Source of the DNA: Mycobacterium marinum
Lineage (GTDB): Bacteria; Actinomycetota; Actinomycetes; Mycobacteriales; Mycobacteriaceae
Direction: 5' to 3'
NCBI RefSeq assembly: GCF_003391395.1
Contig: NZ_CP024190.1
Span: 3,596,001 to 3,660,000 of the forward strand
Length of the DNA stretch: 64,000 bases
Below are positions 43,163-54,300 of the stretch, one piece after another (the first letter of the stretch is position 1; each line of letters starts with the position of its first letter). The notes under the pieces were generated by a model that was not told the DNA's origin, did not search any database, and saw only the letters and a program-made list of their open reading frames with translations. The translations under genes and the position numbers were made by a program.

Positions 43163-43329
43163 ACCGAATCAGCCTGGGTGCGAATTTCTAGAAATCCGAC
43201 CATTGCGCAGGACATCAGCGACGGTGTTCTTCTGGTTAGGGGCCTGGCGGACCTTTTGTCGATGTGTTCGCGTCGGTTGGTGTGGGTGGGCGCTGGCGAA
43301 GTTACCGGCGGGAGGTCGAGTCGAGCAAG
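43163..43329. other. spacer after the second TetR gene
   Basis: No gene recognised. Several G/T-rich stretches (for example GTTGGTGTGGGTGGGCGC near 43275) but no defined site. Confidence 0.3.
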
Positions 43330-43426
43330 ACCCAACTCTGCCCACGGCCAACTCACCCCCACTCAATTCGCCCTACAATTGACCACGACCCACCAACCCA
43401 AGCCGCATAGCGACTGGACCACCAAA
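43330..43426 (+). mobile_element. IS3-family right-end remnant
   Basis: The plus strand reads SAHGQLTPTQFALQLTTTHQ, the end of an OrfB like that at 39435 (SAHGELTPTEFALQWTTTHQ), followed by an end sequence GCATAGCGACTGGACCACCA that matches the right inverted repeat of the complete copy. Sequence differs by several substitutions, so it is a separate, older insertion of which only about 97 bp remain. Confidence 0.8.
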
Positions 43427-43436
43427 CGGGTCACCT

Positions 43437-43661
43437 TCAGGTGCTATGCCGCTTCCCCGTTGCCATGATCTTGTCGAGCCTTCCTGCCCACAGCGTGGGC
43501 CGCTGCAAGGCTCTCATAAGCCATGGATCCCAATCGGGTTCAGGCCAGCTATTTTCGACAGCGTGCGCCGGAAACCGCTGACGTCGCAGTAATTCCGGCA
43601 TTCGCGCTTCAACATGTCTACAGAAATCAGCAATGGTCGCCCTGGGCGATGCCATGAGCAA
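43437..43661 (-). CDS. hypothetical ORF (74 aa), doubtful
   Basis: A short minus-strand frame (MASPRATIADFCRHVEARMP to GRLDKIMATGKRHST) between IS remnants. Composition is protein-like but no family is recognised; it may be the end of a gene broken by the adjacent insertions. Confidence 0.25.
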   Translation of the reverse strand: MLMASPRATIADFCRHVEARMPELLRRQRFPAHAVENSWPEPDWDPWLMRALQRPTLWAGRLDKIMATGKRHST

Positions 43662-43667
43662 TGATCA

Positions 43668-44090
43668 GAACCTGTGCGTGCGAAGCGATGTCGCGTGTGT
43701 GAGTGAACTCGTGAGTAGGAGGTCGGTGGTGCCGGTCGCGTAGTTCTCGGTTGGTGTTCGTGACCGATCCCCGCTCCGACGTGCGTCGACTGGTCCTGCC
43801 TGGTGCGAAGCCCAGGGAAGGAACCTAAAGGCCTCCGTTTCCATCCGGAGGAGCGACCGGGAGGGGAAGGCCGGACAGGCGAACGTAAGTGACCCCTTGA
43901 TGACGCCTGGTTATTTGAAGCTCGGGCAGACGGGATGGGAAACCGGTTGGGAGGACCTGGCCAGCCACGGCGCACCAATGCGCCAGGGCTACCGGACATG
44001 AGCTTTGGCGAGGGGGCGTGAAAGTGGGCGCGCCTTCCCGTGGATGACCTGAAAGTCCAGAAACTCTGATCAAGACCGGCGTTGGCGCGC
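43668..44090 (+). ncRNA. possible 5' part of a group II intron
   Basis: This non-coding stretch begins GTGCGTGCGAAGCGATGTCG, close to the GUGYG start of group II introns, and is full of short self-complementary blocks and purine-rich loops (AGGAACCTAAAGGCCTCC, GGATGGGAAACCGG, GGCGCACCAATGCGCC) like domain I of bacterial introns. No reverse transcriptase and no domain V follow; IS256-type transposase sequence begins at 44110. So only the 5' third could be present. The call rests on resemblance and has not been folded. Confidence 0.35.
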
Positions 44091-44109
44091 TGGTTGGGAA
44101 GTTACGCCC

Positions 44110-44440
44110 GTGCTCACCGTAGTTCACGATGCCGCGGAGGCCAACGACACGGCCGCCGATCATCGGTCGTTGCTCGATGAGATCGTCCGCGACGGTGCTC
44201 GGCCGATGCTGACCGCCGCACTGCAGGCCGAGGTCGCCGCCTACGCGGCCCGGTTCGCCGACCAACTCGACGAGACGGCCACCGCCTGGTGGTGCGCAAC
44301 GGCTATCACCAGGAGCGCGAGGTGCTGACCGCGGCGGGCGCGGTCAAGGCGCACGCGCCGCGGGTCAAGGATCGTCGTGTAGATGCGCAAGCCAAATATC
44401 CAGCCGCCCCGCGTCAGCGGAAGGGCGCGCTCACCAATGT
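44110..44440 (+). pseudogene. IS256-family (mutator) transposase N-terminal remnant
   Basis: The start LLDEIVRDGARPMLTAALQA followed by EVAAYAARFADQLDE is characteristic of IS256-type transposases. A frameshift near 44285 moves the match to another frame, VRNGYHQEREVLTAAGAVKA and HAPRVKDRRVD. The catalytic DDE region is absent. It ends just before the mbtH stop. Confidence 0.8.
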
Positions 44441-44467
44441 CCATCCGACCGGCGCGGACCCGATGAC

Positions 44468-44698
44468 CTACGCTTCAACGGGCCGGTCCTGAGCTAACCT
44501 CTCGCGCAGACTCTTCGGCCGGATATCGGGCCAGTTCTGTTCCACGTAGTCCAGACACGCAGCGCGCGCTGCCTCACCGAAGACCACCCGCCAGCCCGCC
44601 GGTACCTCAGCGAATGCCGGCCACAGGCTGTGTTGCTCCTCGTCGTTAACCAAGACGAAGAAGGTGCCGTTCTCGTCGTCGAATGGATTGACGCTCAC
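44468..44698 (-). CDS. MbtH-like protein
   Basis: MbtH-like proteins bind NRPS adenylation domains and are needed for their folding or activity. The 76-residue product has the family signature: NPFDDENGTFFVLVNDEEQH, the SLWPAFAEVPAGWRVVFGEA block with its Trp residues, and CLDYVEQNWPDIRPKSLRER. It is on the strand of the NRPS-mmpS-mmpL series and lies 291 bp beyond mmpL, so it is probably the distal gene of that unit or has its own promoter in that gap. Confidence 0.95.
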   Translation of the reverse strand: MSVNPFDDENGTFFVLVNDEEQHSLWPAFAEVPAGWRVVFGEAARAACLDYVEQNWPDIRPKSLRERLAQDRPVEA

Positions 44699-44989
44699 GG
44701 TGCTTCCATCCCCTATTTCTCGCTACTTCAACTCGAAAATTGCGTTCAGACTATCCAGCGCCGAGTGGCCGGTCCGGTTCGGCTGATGTGTGTGTCGTAG
44801 TTGGCGTTATGCAAGCTTCCTCGGCACATTGTATCCGTGTTCGGTATCTCACCGAGCTTTTTCCGGTAATCCCTGACGACATGGACACCACTACGCGTTC
44901 GCACAGAGGGGTCAATCGGGGTGCGGTGCACCTATGGGTCGATTATCGAACTAGCCAGTCCGCCATATGATTCGGCCTCCATTATCGGA

Positions 44990-47848
44990 TCAGGCTTGCG
45001 GCCGCACCGGCCGTGCCCGAGCGGGTCGGGTCCGTACATTGATCGGCCACCAGAACCACCGGCCGAGCAGCGCCGCGATGGAGGGCACCATGAACGACCG
45101 CACGATCAGCGTGTCAAACAGCAGGCCGAGCCCGATGAACGTCCCGATCTGACCGATGGTGCGCAGATCACTGACCACCATCGAAGTCATCGTAAAGGCG
45201 AATACCAGACCTGCCGCCGTCACTACACTGCCTGCTCCACCCATCGCGCGGATGATCCCCGTCTTCAGCCCGGCCGGCATCTCCTCTTTGAACCTGGCCA
45301 CCATCATCAGGTTGTAGTCCGCGCCGACCGCCAACAGGATGATGACAGCCATCGACATCACCATCCACTGCAGCGGCAGACCCACGATGTACTGCCACAG
45401 TAGAACCGAGAGTCCAACGGATGCGCCCAGCGATAGCAGCACCGTGCCCACGATCACCATCGCGGCGACCAGACTCCTCGTGATCAACAGCATGATCGCG
45501 AAAATCAGGCAGACCGTGGCGATCACCGCGATTACAAGATCGTATCGAGTACCTTCCGACAGGTCGTGGTAAACCGAGGCAGTTCCGCCCAGTGACACCT
45601 TGGCATTCTCCAGCGGGGTTCCCTTGAGCGCCTCGATCGCCGCCAATTTGATCGGATCCACCCGCGATATCCCTTCTGCCGACGCCGGATCACCGCGGTG
45701 CGAGATGATCATCCGCAATGACTTGCCGTCCGGCGAGATGAACAGATCCATCGCGCGCCGGAAGTCGGGATTGTCGAAGACCTCAGACGGCAGGTAGAAG
45801 GAGTCGTCGTTGCGCGCCGCGTCGAAAGCCTTACCCATTTCGGCTGCGCCGTGGCTCAATTCGTCCATCTGGCGGTACATGCCGGACATGGTGCTGTGCA
45901 TCGTCAGCATCATCTGCTGCATGCTCTCCATGGTTGCGATCATGGGGGGGAACTGCGCGATCATCTCCGGTATCAGGGCGTTCAAGTCGGTCATACCCTT
46001 GATCATCCGATCCATCTGGTCGGTCATCGCGTCGATCCCGTCGACGGAATCGGACACCGACCGCAGAGCCCAGCACACCGGGATGTCGAAGCAGTGCGGC
46101 TCCCAGTGGAAGTAGTTGCGGATCGGTCGGAAGAAATCCTCGAAATCCGCCAGACTGTCCCGCGCGTCGCGAACGGCGGTCTGCATGTCATCCATGTCGA
46201 CGACGAGACCGTCGCCCACTCCGGCCATTCGGGACATCGAAGCCTGCATCCGCTTCATGATCGCCACCGTGTTGCCCAACGACTCGGCCTGAGCTTTCAT
46301 ATCGTCGATGCGGTCAAACATCAACTTCATGTTCTGTTGTAGACCGACGCCCTGCATACTCATCATGAAGGGTATCGAGGTGTGCTGGATCGGTGCACCA
46401 TCCGGCCGGGTGATCGCCTGCACCCGCGCAACACCTGGCACGCGGAAAATGGCTTTGGCGAGCTTGTCGATCACCAGGAAGTCAGCCGGGTTGCGCAGGT
46501 CGTGGTCGGCCTCAACCAGCAGAACCTCAGGATTCATCCGGGCCGCCGAGAAGTGCTGCTCGGCGGCCGCATAGCCCGCATTGGCCTCAATATCGCCGGG
46601 GATGTATCGGCGATCGTTGTAGCTGGGTTGGTAGAACGGCAGTGCTATCAGTCCGACCAGGGCCGCCGCCAGTGACGCGAGCAGAATCGGTGCGGGCCAC
46701 CGCACCACCGCGGTTCCGATGCGCCGCCAGAAGCGAATTCGTATGGCGCGCTTGGGCTCCAGCAGGCCGAACCGACTGGCGACGGTGACCGCAGCCGGGC
46801 CCAGGGTCAACGCAACACTCAAGGCCACCAGCATGGCTACTGCGGTCGGCACGCCGAGGCTCTGCAAATACGGCATTCGGGTCAGGCTCATACACAACGC
46901 GGCGCCGGCGATCGTCAGCCCCGAAGCCAACACAACGTGCGCAGTGCCGTGCCACATCTCGTAGTACGCCGATTCGCGGTCGACCCCCGCGGCGCGCGCT
47001 TCCTGGTAGCGGCCGATCAAAAAGATCGCGTAGTCGGTCCCGGTCGCGATAGCCATGGCGACCACGAGGTTGACCGCGAACGTTGACAGCTCGACGACCC
47101 CAAGATAGCCGATCACGGCGGCGACACCGGTCGCCGCCGACAGCTGAATACCGACCACACCGAGCAGCACCAGAACGGTTGGGACCGACCGGAAGAAGAA
47201 CAACATCAGCACGATGATCACCGTGAACGTAGCAATCTTGATCGTTCTGACCGTGCGTTCAGCAGAGTGGATCAGGTCCGCCTGCAGTGCCGCCGGACCG
47301 GTGACATACACCTTCACACCGGGCGGCGGCGGGCGCGCATCCACAGCCGCCCACACCGCCCCGACCGACTCGTTGGCCAGTGTGTCGCCGATGTTCCCGG
47401 AGAGATACAGCTGAAGGTAGGCGGCCTTGCCGTCCGGGCTCTGAGCGCTGCCTTCGGTCAGCGGATCACCCCAGAAGTCCTGGACATTCTGGACGTGGGC
47501 GGTGTCGGCCCGCAGTCGCGTCACCAGGTCGTCGTAGTACTCGTGAGCATCGGCCCCCAGCGGTTGTCGACCCTCGAGGAGGATCAGCGCGACGCTGTCG
47601 GACCTGGACTCGCCGAACACCCGGCCCATCTCCTTTATCGCCTGCAGTGACGGGGCGCCGGCGGGATTCATCGACACCGAGTTATCGGCCGCGACTTGTT
47701 GAAGCGAAGGAACCAGGATGTTGATGAGGACGATGATCGCCAGCCAACCCAACATGATCGGGATCGCCAGGCGACGGATCCAGCGCGCCAGCAATGCGGG
47801 CTCGGTGCGCACCTCTCGCGACGATGGGCGAAACACCCGGGTGATCAC
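44990..47848 (-). CDS. MmpL family RND transporter (MmpL4-like)
   Basis: A roughly 950-residue inner-membrane RND exporter. It has an N-terminal membrane helix (RLAIPIMLGWLAIIVLINIL), a first periplasmic domain, a block of five or so helices containing GTDYAIFLIGRYQEARAAG, a long helical periplasmic domain rich in Met (for example MDRMIKGMTDLNALIPEMIA), and a second helix block with AVGADYNLMMVARFKEEM. The paired Asp-Tyr motifs (GTDYAIF and GADYNLM) are the proton relay of the MmpL family. GTG at 47848 overlaps the mmpS stop (GTGA); ATG 47866 is an alternative. The MmpS4/MmpL4 class exports siderophores or glycopeptidolipids; adjacency to NRPS and MbtH suggests export of that peptide. Confidence 0.92.
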   Translation of the reverse strand: MITRVFRPSSREVRTEPALLARWIRRLAIPIMLGWLAIIVLINILVPSLQQVAADNSVSMNPAGAPSLQAIKEMGRVFGESRSDSVALILLEGRQPLGADAHEYYDDLVTRLRADTAHVQNVQDFWGDPLTEGSAQSPDGKAAYLQLYLSGNIGDTLANESVGAVWAAVDARPPPPGVKVYVTGPAALQADLIHSAERTVRTIKIATFTVIIVLMLFFFRSVPTVLVLLGVVGIQLSAATGVAAVIGYLGVVELSTFAVNLVVAMAIATGTDYAIFLIGRYQEARAAGVDRESAYYEMWHGTAHVVLASGLTIAGAALCMSLTRMPYLQSLGVPTAVAMLVALSVALTLGPAAVTVASRFGLLEPKRAIRIRFWRRIGTAVVRWPAPILLASLAAALVGLIALPFYQPSYNDRRYIPGDIEANAGYAAAEQHFSAARMNPEVLLVEADHDLRNPADFLVIDKLAKAIFRVPGVARVQAITRPDGAPIQHTSIPFMMSMQGVGLQQNMKLMFDRIDDMKAQAESLGNTVAIMKRMQASMSRMAGVGDGLVVDMDDMQTAVRDARDSLADFEDFFRPIRNYFHWEPHCFDIPVCWALRSVSDSVDGIDAMTDQMDRMIKGMTDLNALIPEMIAQFPPMIATMESMQQMMLTMHSTMSGMYRQMDELSHGAAEMGKAFDAARNDDSFYLPSEVFDNPDFRRAMDLFISPDGKSLRMIISHRGDPASAEGISRVDPIKLAAIEALKGTPLENAKVSLGGTASVYHDLSEGTRYDLVIAVIATVCLIFAIMLLITRSLVAAMVIVGTVLLSLGASVGLSVLLWQYIVGLPLQWMVMSMAVIILLAVGADYNLMMVARFKEEMPAGLKTGIIRAMGGAGSVVTAAGLVFAFTMTSMVVSDLRTIGQIGTFIGLGLLFDTLIVRSFMVPSIAALLGRWFWWPINVRTRPARARPVRPQA

Positions 47849-48267
47849 GCGGACTTCGCAATGCAATACACGTATGCACTCACGGCACTGGAGGTCCGTT
47901 CATCCTTGACCTCGCCGTCAGACGAGATACGGCAGCCGAGGAAATCGCTGTTTCCCTGCGCGATGATGTTGGCCACCATCGACGGTGCGTCCGTTTCGAC
48001 CTCAATCGACCAGGGCAGTGCGACGTCGTTGAGCTGCTGAGCTTCGCCGGCCGGGTCCATGTAGTTGATGTCGGCGATGGTGCCTGGTGCGCCGAAGATC
48101 TCGTATCGCACGCGCTTGGGGCCCGAGCTGCTGACGTTACCCGCGGGCGTGCTATCAGCGTAGGTCGGCAGCTGCTGCGAGCCGAACATCCCGCGAACCC
48201 GCGACACCGCGAAACCACCGACGGCAAACACCACCGCCAACACCAGCGGCAACCACGCTCGTTTCAG
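47845..48267 (-). CDS. MmpS family protein, accessory to MmpL
   Basis: A 140-residue MmpS protein: a short basic N-terminus (LKRAWLPLVL), one membrane helix (VLAVVFAVGGFAVSRVRG) and a periplasmic domain with VRYEIFGAPGTIADINYMD and AQGNSDFLGCRISSDGEV, ending YVYCIAKSA. Family members usually begin (M/V)LxRxWIPLV; here that position is CTG (48265-48267), five codons before TTG at 48252. No ATG or GTG occurs in frame between a TGA upstream and the helix. CTG is marked as start on family grounds; TTG would shorten the N-terminus by five residues. It assists MmpL in the periplasm. Confidence 0.85.
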   Translation of the reverse strand: MKRAWLPLVLAVVFAVGGFAVSRVRGMFGSQQLPTYADSTPAGNVSSSGPKRVRYEIFGAPGTIADINYMDPAGEAQQLNDVALPWSIEVETDAPSMVANIIAQGNSDFLGCRISSDGEVKDERTSSAVSAYVYCIAKSA

Positions 48268-48387
48268 AACGGTGACGATCTCAGTACCCCCCGCGTGGCC
48301 CGGCTGGCATCAAATGAGGCTACCTGAGCGGATTTCCCCTTCGTCGTAGTGCCGCACGACACAGTCATGGCGACGGTTCTATCGGAT

Positions 48388-51300
48388 TCATGCTTTTAGC
48401 ATCTGATCTAGAATCCGGCCGATCATAGCCATTGGCCCGGGCAGATCCATGCCGGCATGTTCGCCTTCAATGTAGTGTGCAGAAACATTTCCCTTCAAGT
48501 GAGGTGACCATTCCTCCAGATATTGCTCCCTCGACCACTTCTCGTCGATCGTGGGTATGAACAATACAGCAGGGCCTTCATAAATTGGCGATACAAAGTC
48601 GTTCAATATTTCTATTGTATTCTTCGTCATCACAGCAAGCGTTTCCGCGAATAATTTATATTCAGGACTATCGACCGAAATATTTTCATCACGCTCTTTG
48701 GCCCAGGCCTCCAGCGCACTGTGAAAACCACTTTCAGAGGCGACCTCGGATTCAGATAGCGCTACCCGGGTATTCTCATTTGCCGGTGCGGAGGCGATCA
48801 GTGCCAACAGTGCGACTTCGTGTCCGCGGTTCTGGAGCTCTGCCGCTATTGCATGGGCCACGACCCCCCCAAAGGACCAACCCAACAGGAAGAACGGACC
48901 CTCTTTCTGGATATCTAATATTCGCTCAAGGTAGTCATTCACCATGGTGCGCACCGATGCGGTGAACTCTGCCGTGTGATAAAAATTCCATGCCTGAAGT
49001 CCGTAGATCGGCCGGTCATCGACGTGGTCGAGGAGCCCACGATAAGACCAGCTCAGTCCGAATGCCGCAGAGGGGCACCAAATCGGTGGTCTAGTTCCAC
49101 TCAGGCGAATTGGCAATACCATCGCAAACGGGTCCACAAATTCGGATTCGCATCCTTGGGAGAGCCATTCGGCTAGCTCGGCAACGGTAGGAGCGTTGAA
49201 CACCGCTGGGATGGGAACCTCAACGTTGAGCTCCGCGCGGATCCGCGCCACCAACCGCGTCACCGACAGCGAATGCCCACCCAGATCGAAAAACCTGTCA
49301 TCGATGCCCACCTGAGCGACGCCGAGTACCTCGGCGAACAAGCCCGCCAACACCGCTTCACGCTGATCACGCGGTCCGCGGTAGGCCGCCGTGCTGGTGA
49401 ACTGCGGGGCCGGCAGCGCGCGCCGATCCAGCTTGCCGTTCGCCGTCAACGGCAACCCCTCCACCACCATCACCGCCGCCGGCACCATGTACTCCGGCAA
49501 CCGCTCCCCCACCCACCGACGCACCTCGTTGGCCAACTCGATCGCCGAGGGGTCATTGACGTAACCGGCCAAAGAACCGATCGGCGCGCCGGACAGATAC
49601 AGATCCGACAACGCGGGCAGCGGTTGAGCATCAAGCGAATCGACGAGCAACACGTCCATCAGACCGGGAGTCGAGGAGAAGGTCACCGCGACGCTGTATC
49701 CGGCTTCTCGCCCAAGCTGATGCAAGTGATGTGGCAACACCGCATCCGACGGGGAAAGGTCTGCACCTATCTGGCTGACCAGCACGCGGTCACCGGCCTG
49801 GGCCAGCGCGTGAGCCATCGCCACATCCGGCCATACCGCCTCGTGGGGTATCCCGCTAACCCGCAACCCCGCCGGGCGGTGCTCCTGCAAATACTCACCC
49901 AGCGCAGCCGGACCGCCAAACCGTTGCCACGGCAAGGCCGAAAGACCCGCCAACGACCGAACCCCTACCGGCCCTTTACGCAGCACCACCTCATAGCGGT
50001 AACAGCTGAGCTCGTTGACCGCCTGCATCCGCTTGAGCTGTATGTCCACCGCCGCGATATCGGGCAGATACTGCGGCAGGGCGGAAAAGAATTCCGGCGC
50101 CAACAACAGTTCTTGCTCGGCAAGCATCTCCCTACGCACCCGCTCACGCATCACCGCGGCAGCATCGTTGGCCCCGGCGGTGCCGGTGCACAGCACCTTG
50201 GTGGTAAACGCCCTCAACAACCCCAGACTGCGCACATCACCGATAAACAACGCCCCGCCCGGCGCCAACAACCGCATCGCCACCGCCAGCACATCAAGCA
50301 GATACCCCGCGCTCGGGAAGTACTGGATCACCGAGTTGAGCACCACCACGTCGAAATGGCCCGCCGGCAACCCCTCGGCGCTATCGGCAGGCTGCACCCG
50401 TAACCGCACCCGATCACCCCACGGCCGCGACGCCACCGCCGCCTGCAACATCTCAATCGTCGACGCAGAAAAGTCGGTACCCCAATACTCCACACAGTCG
50501 GGGGCAAGCTGGGCAAGCAACAACCCCGTACCGACACCGATCTCCAAGACCCGCCCCGGACTCAACCCCACGATCCGCTCCACCGCGGCCGCACGCCATT
50601 CACCCATCTGTTCCAGCGGGATCGGCGCCCCCGTATAACTGCTAACCCAGCTCCGGAAGTCCTCCCCCAACACCGCCGGCACCTGCGACGTCAACCCCGA
50701 ATACACCCCGCCCCACACCTGTCCCCACTGCTGCACCAGCCCGGCCTCTCGCGGTGCCTCGCGCGCGAGCGTCACCTCCCGATCGGGCACGATATAACCC
50801 ACCAACTGCTTCTCGCCGATGCCCCCACCGGTATCGGTGGTGGTGGTATGGGTGCTGACCGCTGCCTGGGCCACCCGCGGATGAGCCGCTAGCACCGCTG
50901 CAATTTCACCTGGTTCAACGCGGAACCCGCGGATCTTGACCTGATCATCGGCGCGGCCCACAAACTCCAACACCCCTGAGCTGTTCCAGCGCACCAAATC
51001 CCCGCTGCGATACATCCGCGACCCAGCAGGCCCGAACGGACACGCCACAAACCGCTCCGCGGTCAACCCCCCCCGACCCCGATACCCCTGTGCTAGCTGC
51101 GCACCGGCGATATACGCTTCACCAGCCACCCCCACCGGCACCGGACACAACCCCGCATCCAACACAAACACCTGACAGTTCCACTGCGGAGCACCGATCG
51201 GCACACTGTGAACATCAGAGGGGCTGGTCCTCCAGGTGGTGGTTGTCACCGCCTCGGTTGGCCCGTACGCATTGTGCAGTGCTGCATCGCATACGGTGGT

Positions 51301-54300
51301 GAATGCTTGTGCTGTTGTTGGTGGTAGCGCTTCGCCGATCACGAACACATCGCGCAGTGATACCAACGCATCGTGGGGTGCTGAGGCGCAAAACACCGAC
51401 AGCATTGATGGCACGAAGTCGGTCAGCGTGACCCCGCGCGAATGTATCGTTTTCGCTAGATATTGGGGGTTCCCCTGCTCATTCGGGGCGGCCAGCATGA
51501 TTTGGGCACCTGAGATCAGTGGCACAAAATAACCCCACAGCGACACGTCGAACGTTGCGGCTGTCTTCTGCAGATACACATCTTTGGGTCCGACTGCATA
51601 GTGAGCGCGCATCCACAGCACGTGATTGACGATGGCGGCGTGGCTAACAGCCACACCCTTGGGTTGGCCCGTGGAGCCCGACGTGAACATCACATAGGCG
51701 GTATTGTCCGGGCGCAATGACCTCACCCGATCGGCATCGGTGATGGGATCGGCCGAAAACCCTGAGACATCAACCTGATCGATCTCGATCACGCGCGCAC
51801 CGACCGCTGCATCAAAACGATCACCGGATGTGGTTAGCACGCACACCGGATCAGCGGTTTTGATCACATACCCGTTGCGTTGGCTGGGCTGGTTCGGGTC
51901 AATCGGCACGAACGTCGCACCGGCCTGCACGACTGCATACATCCCCACCACCAACTCAATGCTGCGACGTATCGCCAACCCCACCACCGCCTCCGGTCCC
52001 ACACCGGCAGCAATGAGGAACCTGGCCAAACGGTTGACCCGCGCAGCCAACTCGCGATAGGTCAGTGTTTGGTGGTCGTCGTGGAGAGCGGGGGCGTCGG
52101 GTGTGCGGGTGGCTTGGGCGCTAAACAGTTCGGCGATGGTGGTTTCGGGTATGGCGGTGGCGGTGTCATTGCACTCGACCAGCAGCCGTTGACGTTCGGC
52201 AGGGTCGATGATCTCGATCAGATCGATCCGTTGTTGGGGGTTGGTGGTGACGATGTCGAGGATGTGGAGGTAGGAGGTGGCGAACTTTTCGATGGTGTCG
52301 CGGTCAAACAGGTCGGTGGCGTATTCGATGGTCCCGGCGAGTGGTTGGGGGTCTTTGGTGGGCGAGGGCAGATCGACCAGATTGATGAACAGATCAAACT
52401 TGGCGGTGTGGGTGGGTGCGGACAGCACTTCGATGCCCAGCCCGGGGAAATCGATGGCGGGAAGGGGGTTGTTTTGGAACGCGAACGATACTTGGAACAG
52501 GGGGTGATGCGCGGTGGAGCGTGACGGGTTGAGCAGTTCCACCAGCCGCTCGAACGGGGCGTCTTGGTTCTCGTAGGCGGCCAACGCTTTATCGCGGACC
52601 TGTTCGAGTAGTTCACCGAAGCTCGGGTTGCCGGAGGTGTTGACCCGCAACACCCAGGTGTTGACGAAAAACCCGATCAGATCGTTGAGCGCATCATCGG
52701 TACGTCCGGCGATCGGCCCGCCGATCGTCAAGTCGTCACCGGCTCCGAGTTTGTGCAGCAGCACCATCAACGCGGCTTGCAGCACCATCGAGGTGGTGGT
52801 GCCGCTCTGGCGGGCCAACGCCTCGATACGTGTCCGCAGTCCCGCGTCGATGTTCAACGCGACCTGGTCGCCGCGGAATGATTGTTGTGGGGGGCGGGGT
52901 CGATCGGTGGGCAGCGCAATGTGTTTGGGTGCATCAGCCAGTTCGGCGCGCCAATAAGCGAATTGGTGGGACAAGACGCTGTCGGGATCGTCCTCGCTGC
53001 CCAGGACCTCTTGTTGCCACAGAGTGTAATCGGCGTACTGCACCGCCAGCGGCGCCCAATCCGGGGCCCGCCCAACAAGACGCGCGGTGTAGGCGGTGGC
53101 CACATCGCGGGCTAACGGCACCAACGAAGCCCCATCGGCGGCGATATGATGAATCATCACCACCAACACATGCTCGGTGGGCGACACCCGCAACAACTCG
53201 GCCCGGATCGGGATTTCGGTGGCCAAATCGAGCCGATACCCCACAGCATCGATCGCCGCCGCAGCCAACCCCTGCGCAGCCACCTCGGTCACCACCACCG
53301 GCACATCAACATCCTCGACAGCCAAGACCTGCTGGCACGGAATACCGTCGCTCTCAGTGAACAGGGTGCGCAGACTCTCATGGCGGGCCACCACATCAAC
53401 GATCGCCGCGCACAGCGCCACAGCATCGATCTCGCCGGTCAACCGCACCGCCAACGGAATGTTGTAGGTCGCCGACGGACCCTCATATTTATGCAGGAAC
53501 CACAACCGAGTCTGGGCATAGGACAACGGCAACCGCGCCGGACGCTCCCGCGCCACCAACGCCGCACGCACCCGCGCACCGCCATGCACCGAAATCCATT
53601 GGGCGAGTTCAGCGACGGTGGGGGCGTTAAACACCGCCCGGATGGGGACTTCGACGTTGAGTTCGGCGCGGATCCGGGCGACGAGCCGGGTGACCGATAG
53701 TGAGTGTCCACCGAGGTCGAAAAACCGGTCATCAATGCCCACCTGAGCGACGCCGAGGACCTCGGCGAACAAGCCCGCCAACACCGCTTCACGCTGATCA
53801 CGCGGTCCGCGGTAGGCCGCCGTGCTGGTGAACTGCGGGGCCGGCAGCGCGCGCCGATCCAGCTTGCCGTTCGCCGTCAACGGCAACCCCTCCACCACCA
53901 TCACCGCCGCCGGCACCATGTACTCCGGCAACCGCTCCCCCACCCACCGACGCACCTCAACAGCCAACTCGGCATACTCATCGGCTGCGCCGGATGCGAT
54001 CTCGGGGCCGGCGTCGGTTACTGACTCGGCCACGATGTAGCCCACCAACTGCTTGTCGCTGATGCCCTCAAGACCACCCGAGGTGCTGTAGGCGGCGACT
54101 GCTGCCTGAGCCACCCGCGGATGAGCCGCCAGCACCGCCTCGACCTCACCCGGTTCAATCCGAAACCCGCGGATCTTGACCTGATCATCGGCGCGGCCCA
54201 CAAACTCCAACACCCCCGAGCTGTTCCAGCGCACCAAATCCCCGCTGCGATACATCCGCGACCCAGCAGGCCCGAACGGACACGCCACAAACCGCTGCGC

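Noticed and set aside
44740..44970. Small plus-strand gene between mbtH and mmpL.
   Set aside because: No similarity, no ribosome-binding site and composition unlike neighbours; the 291-bp gap is more likely a promoter or old insertion scar.
49273..50403. Long plus-strand frame of 376 codons, repeated at 60292-61422.
   Set aside because: It is the antisense shadow of the NRPS methyltransferase block, rich in His/Arg/Gln, and both copies follow the repeat; no protein family.
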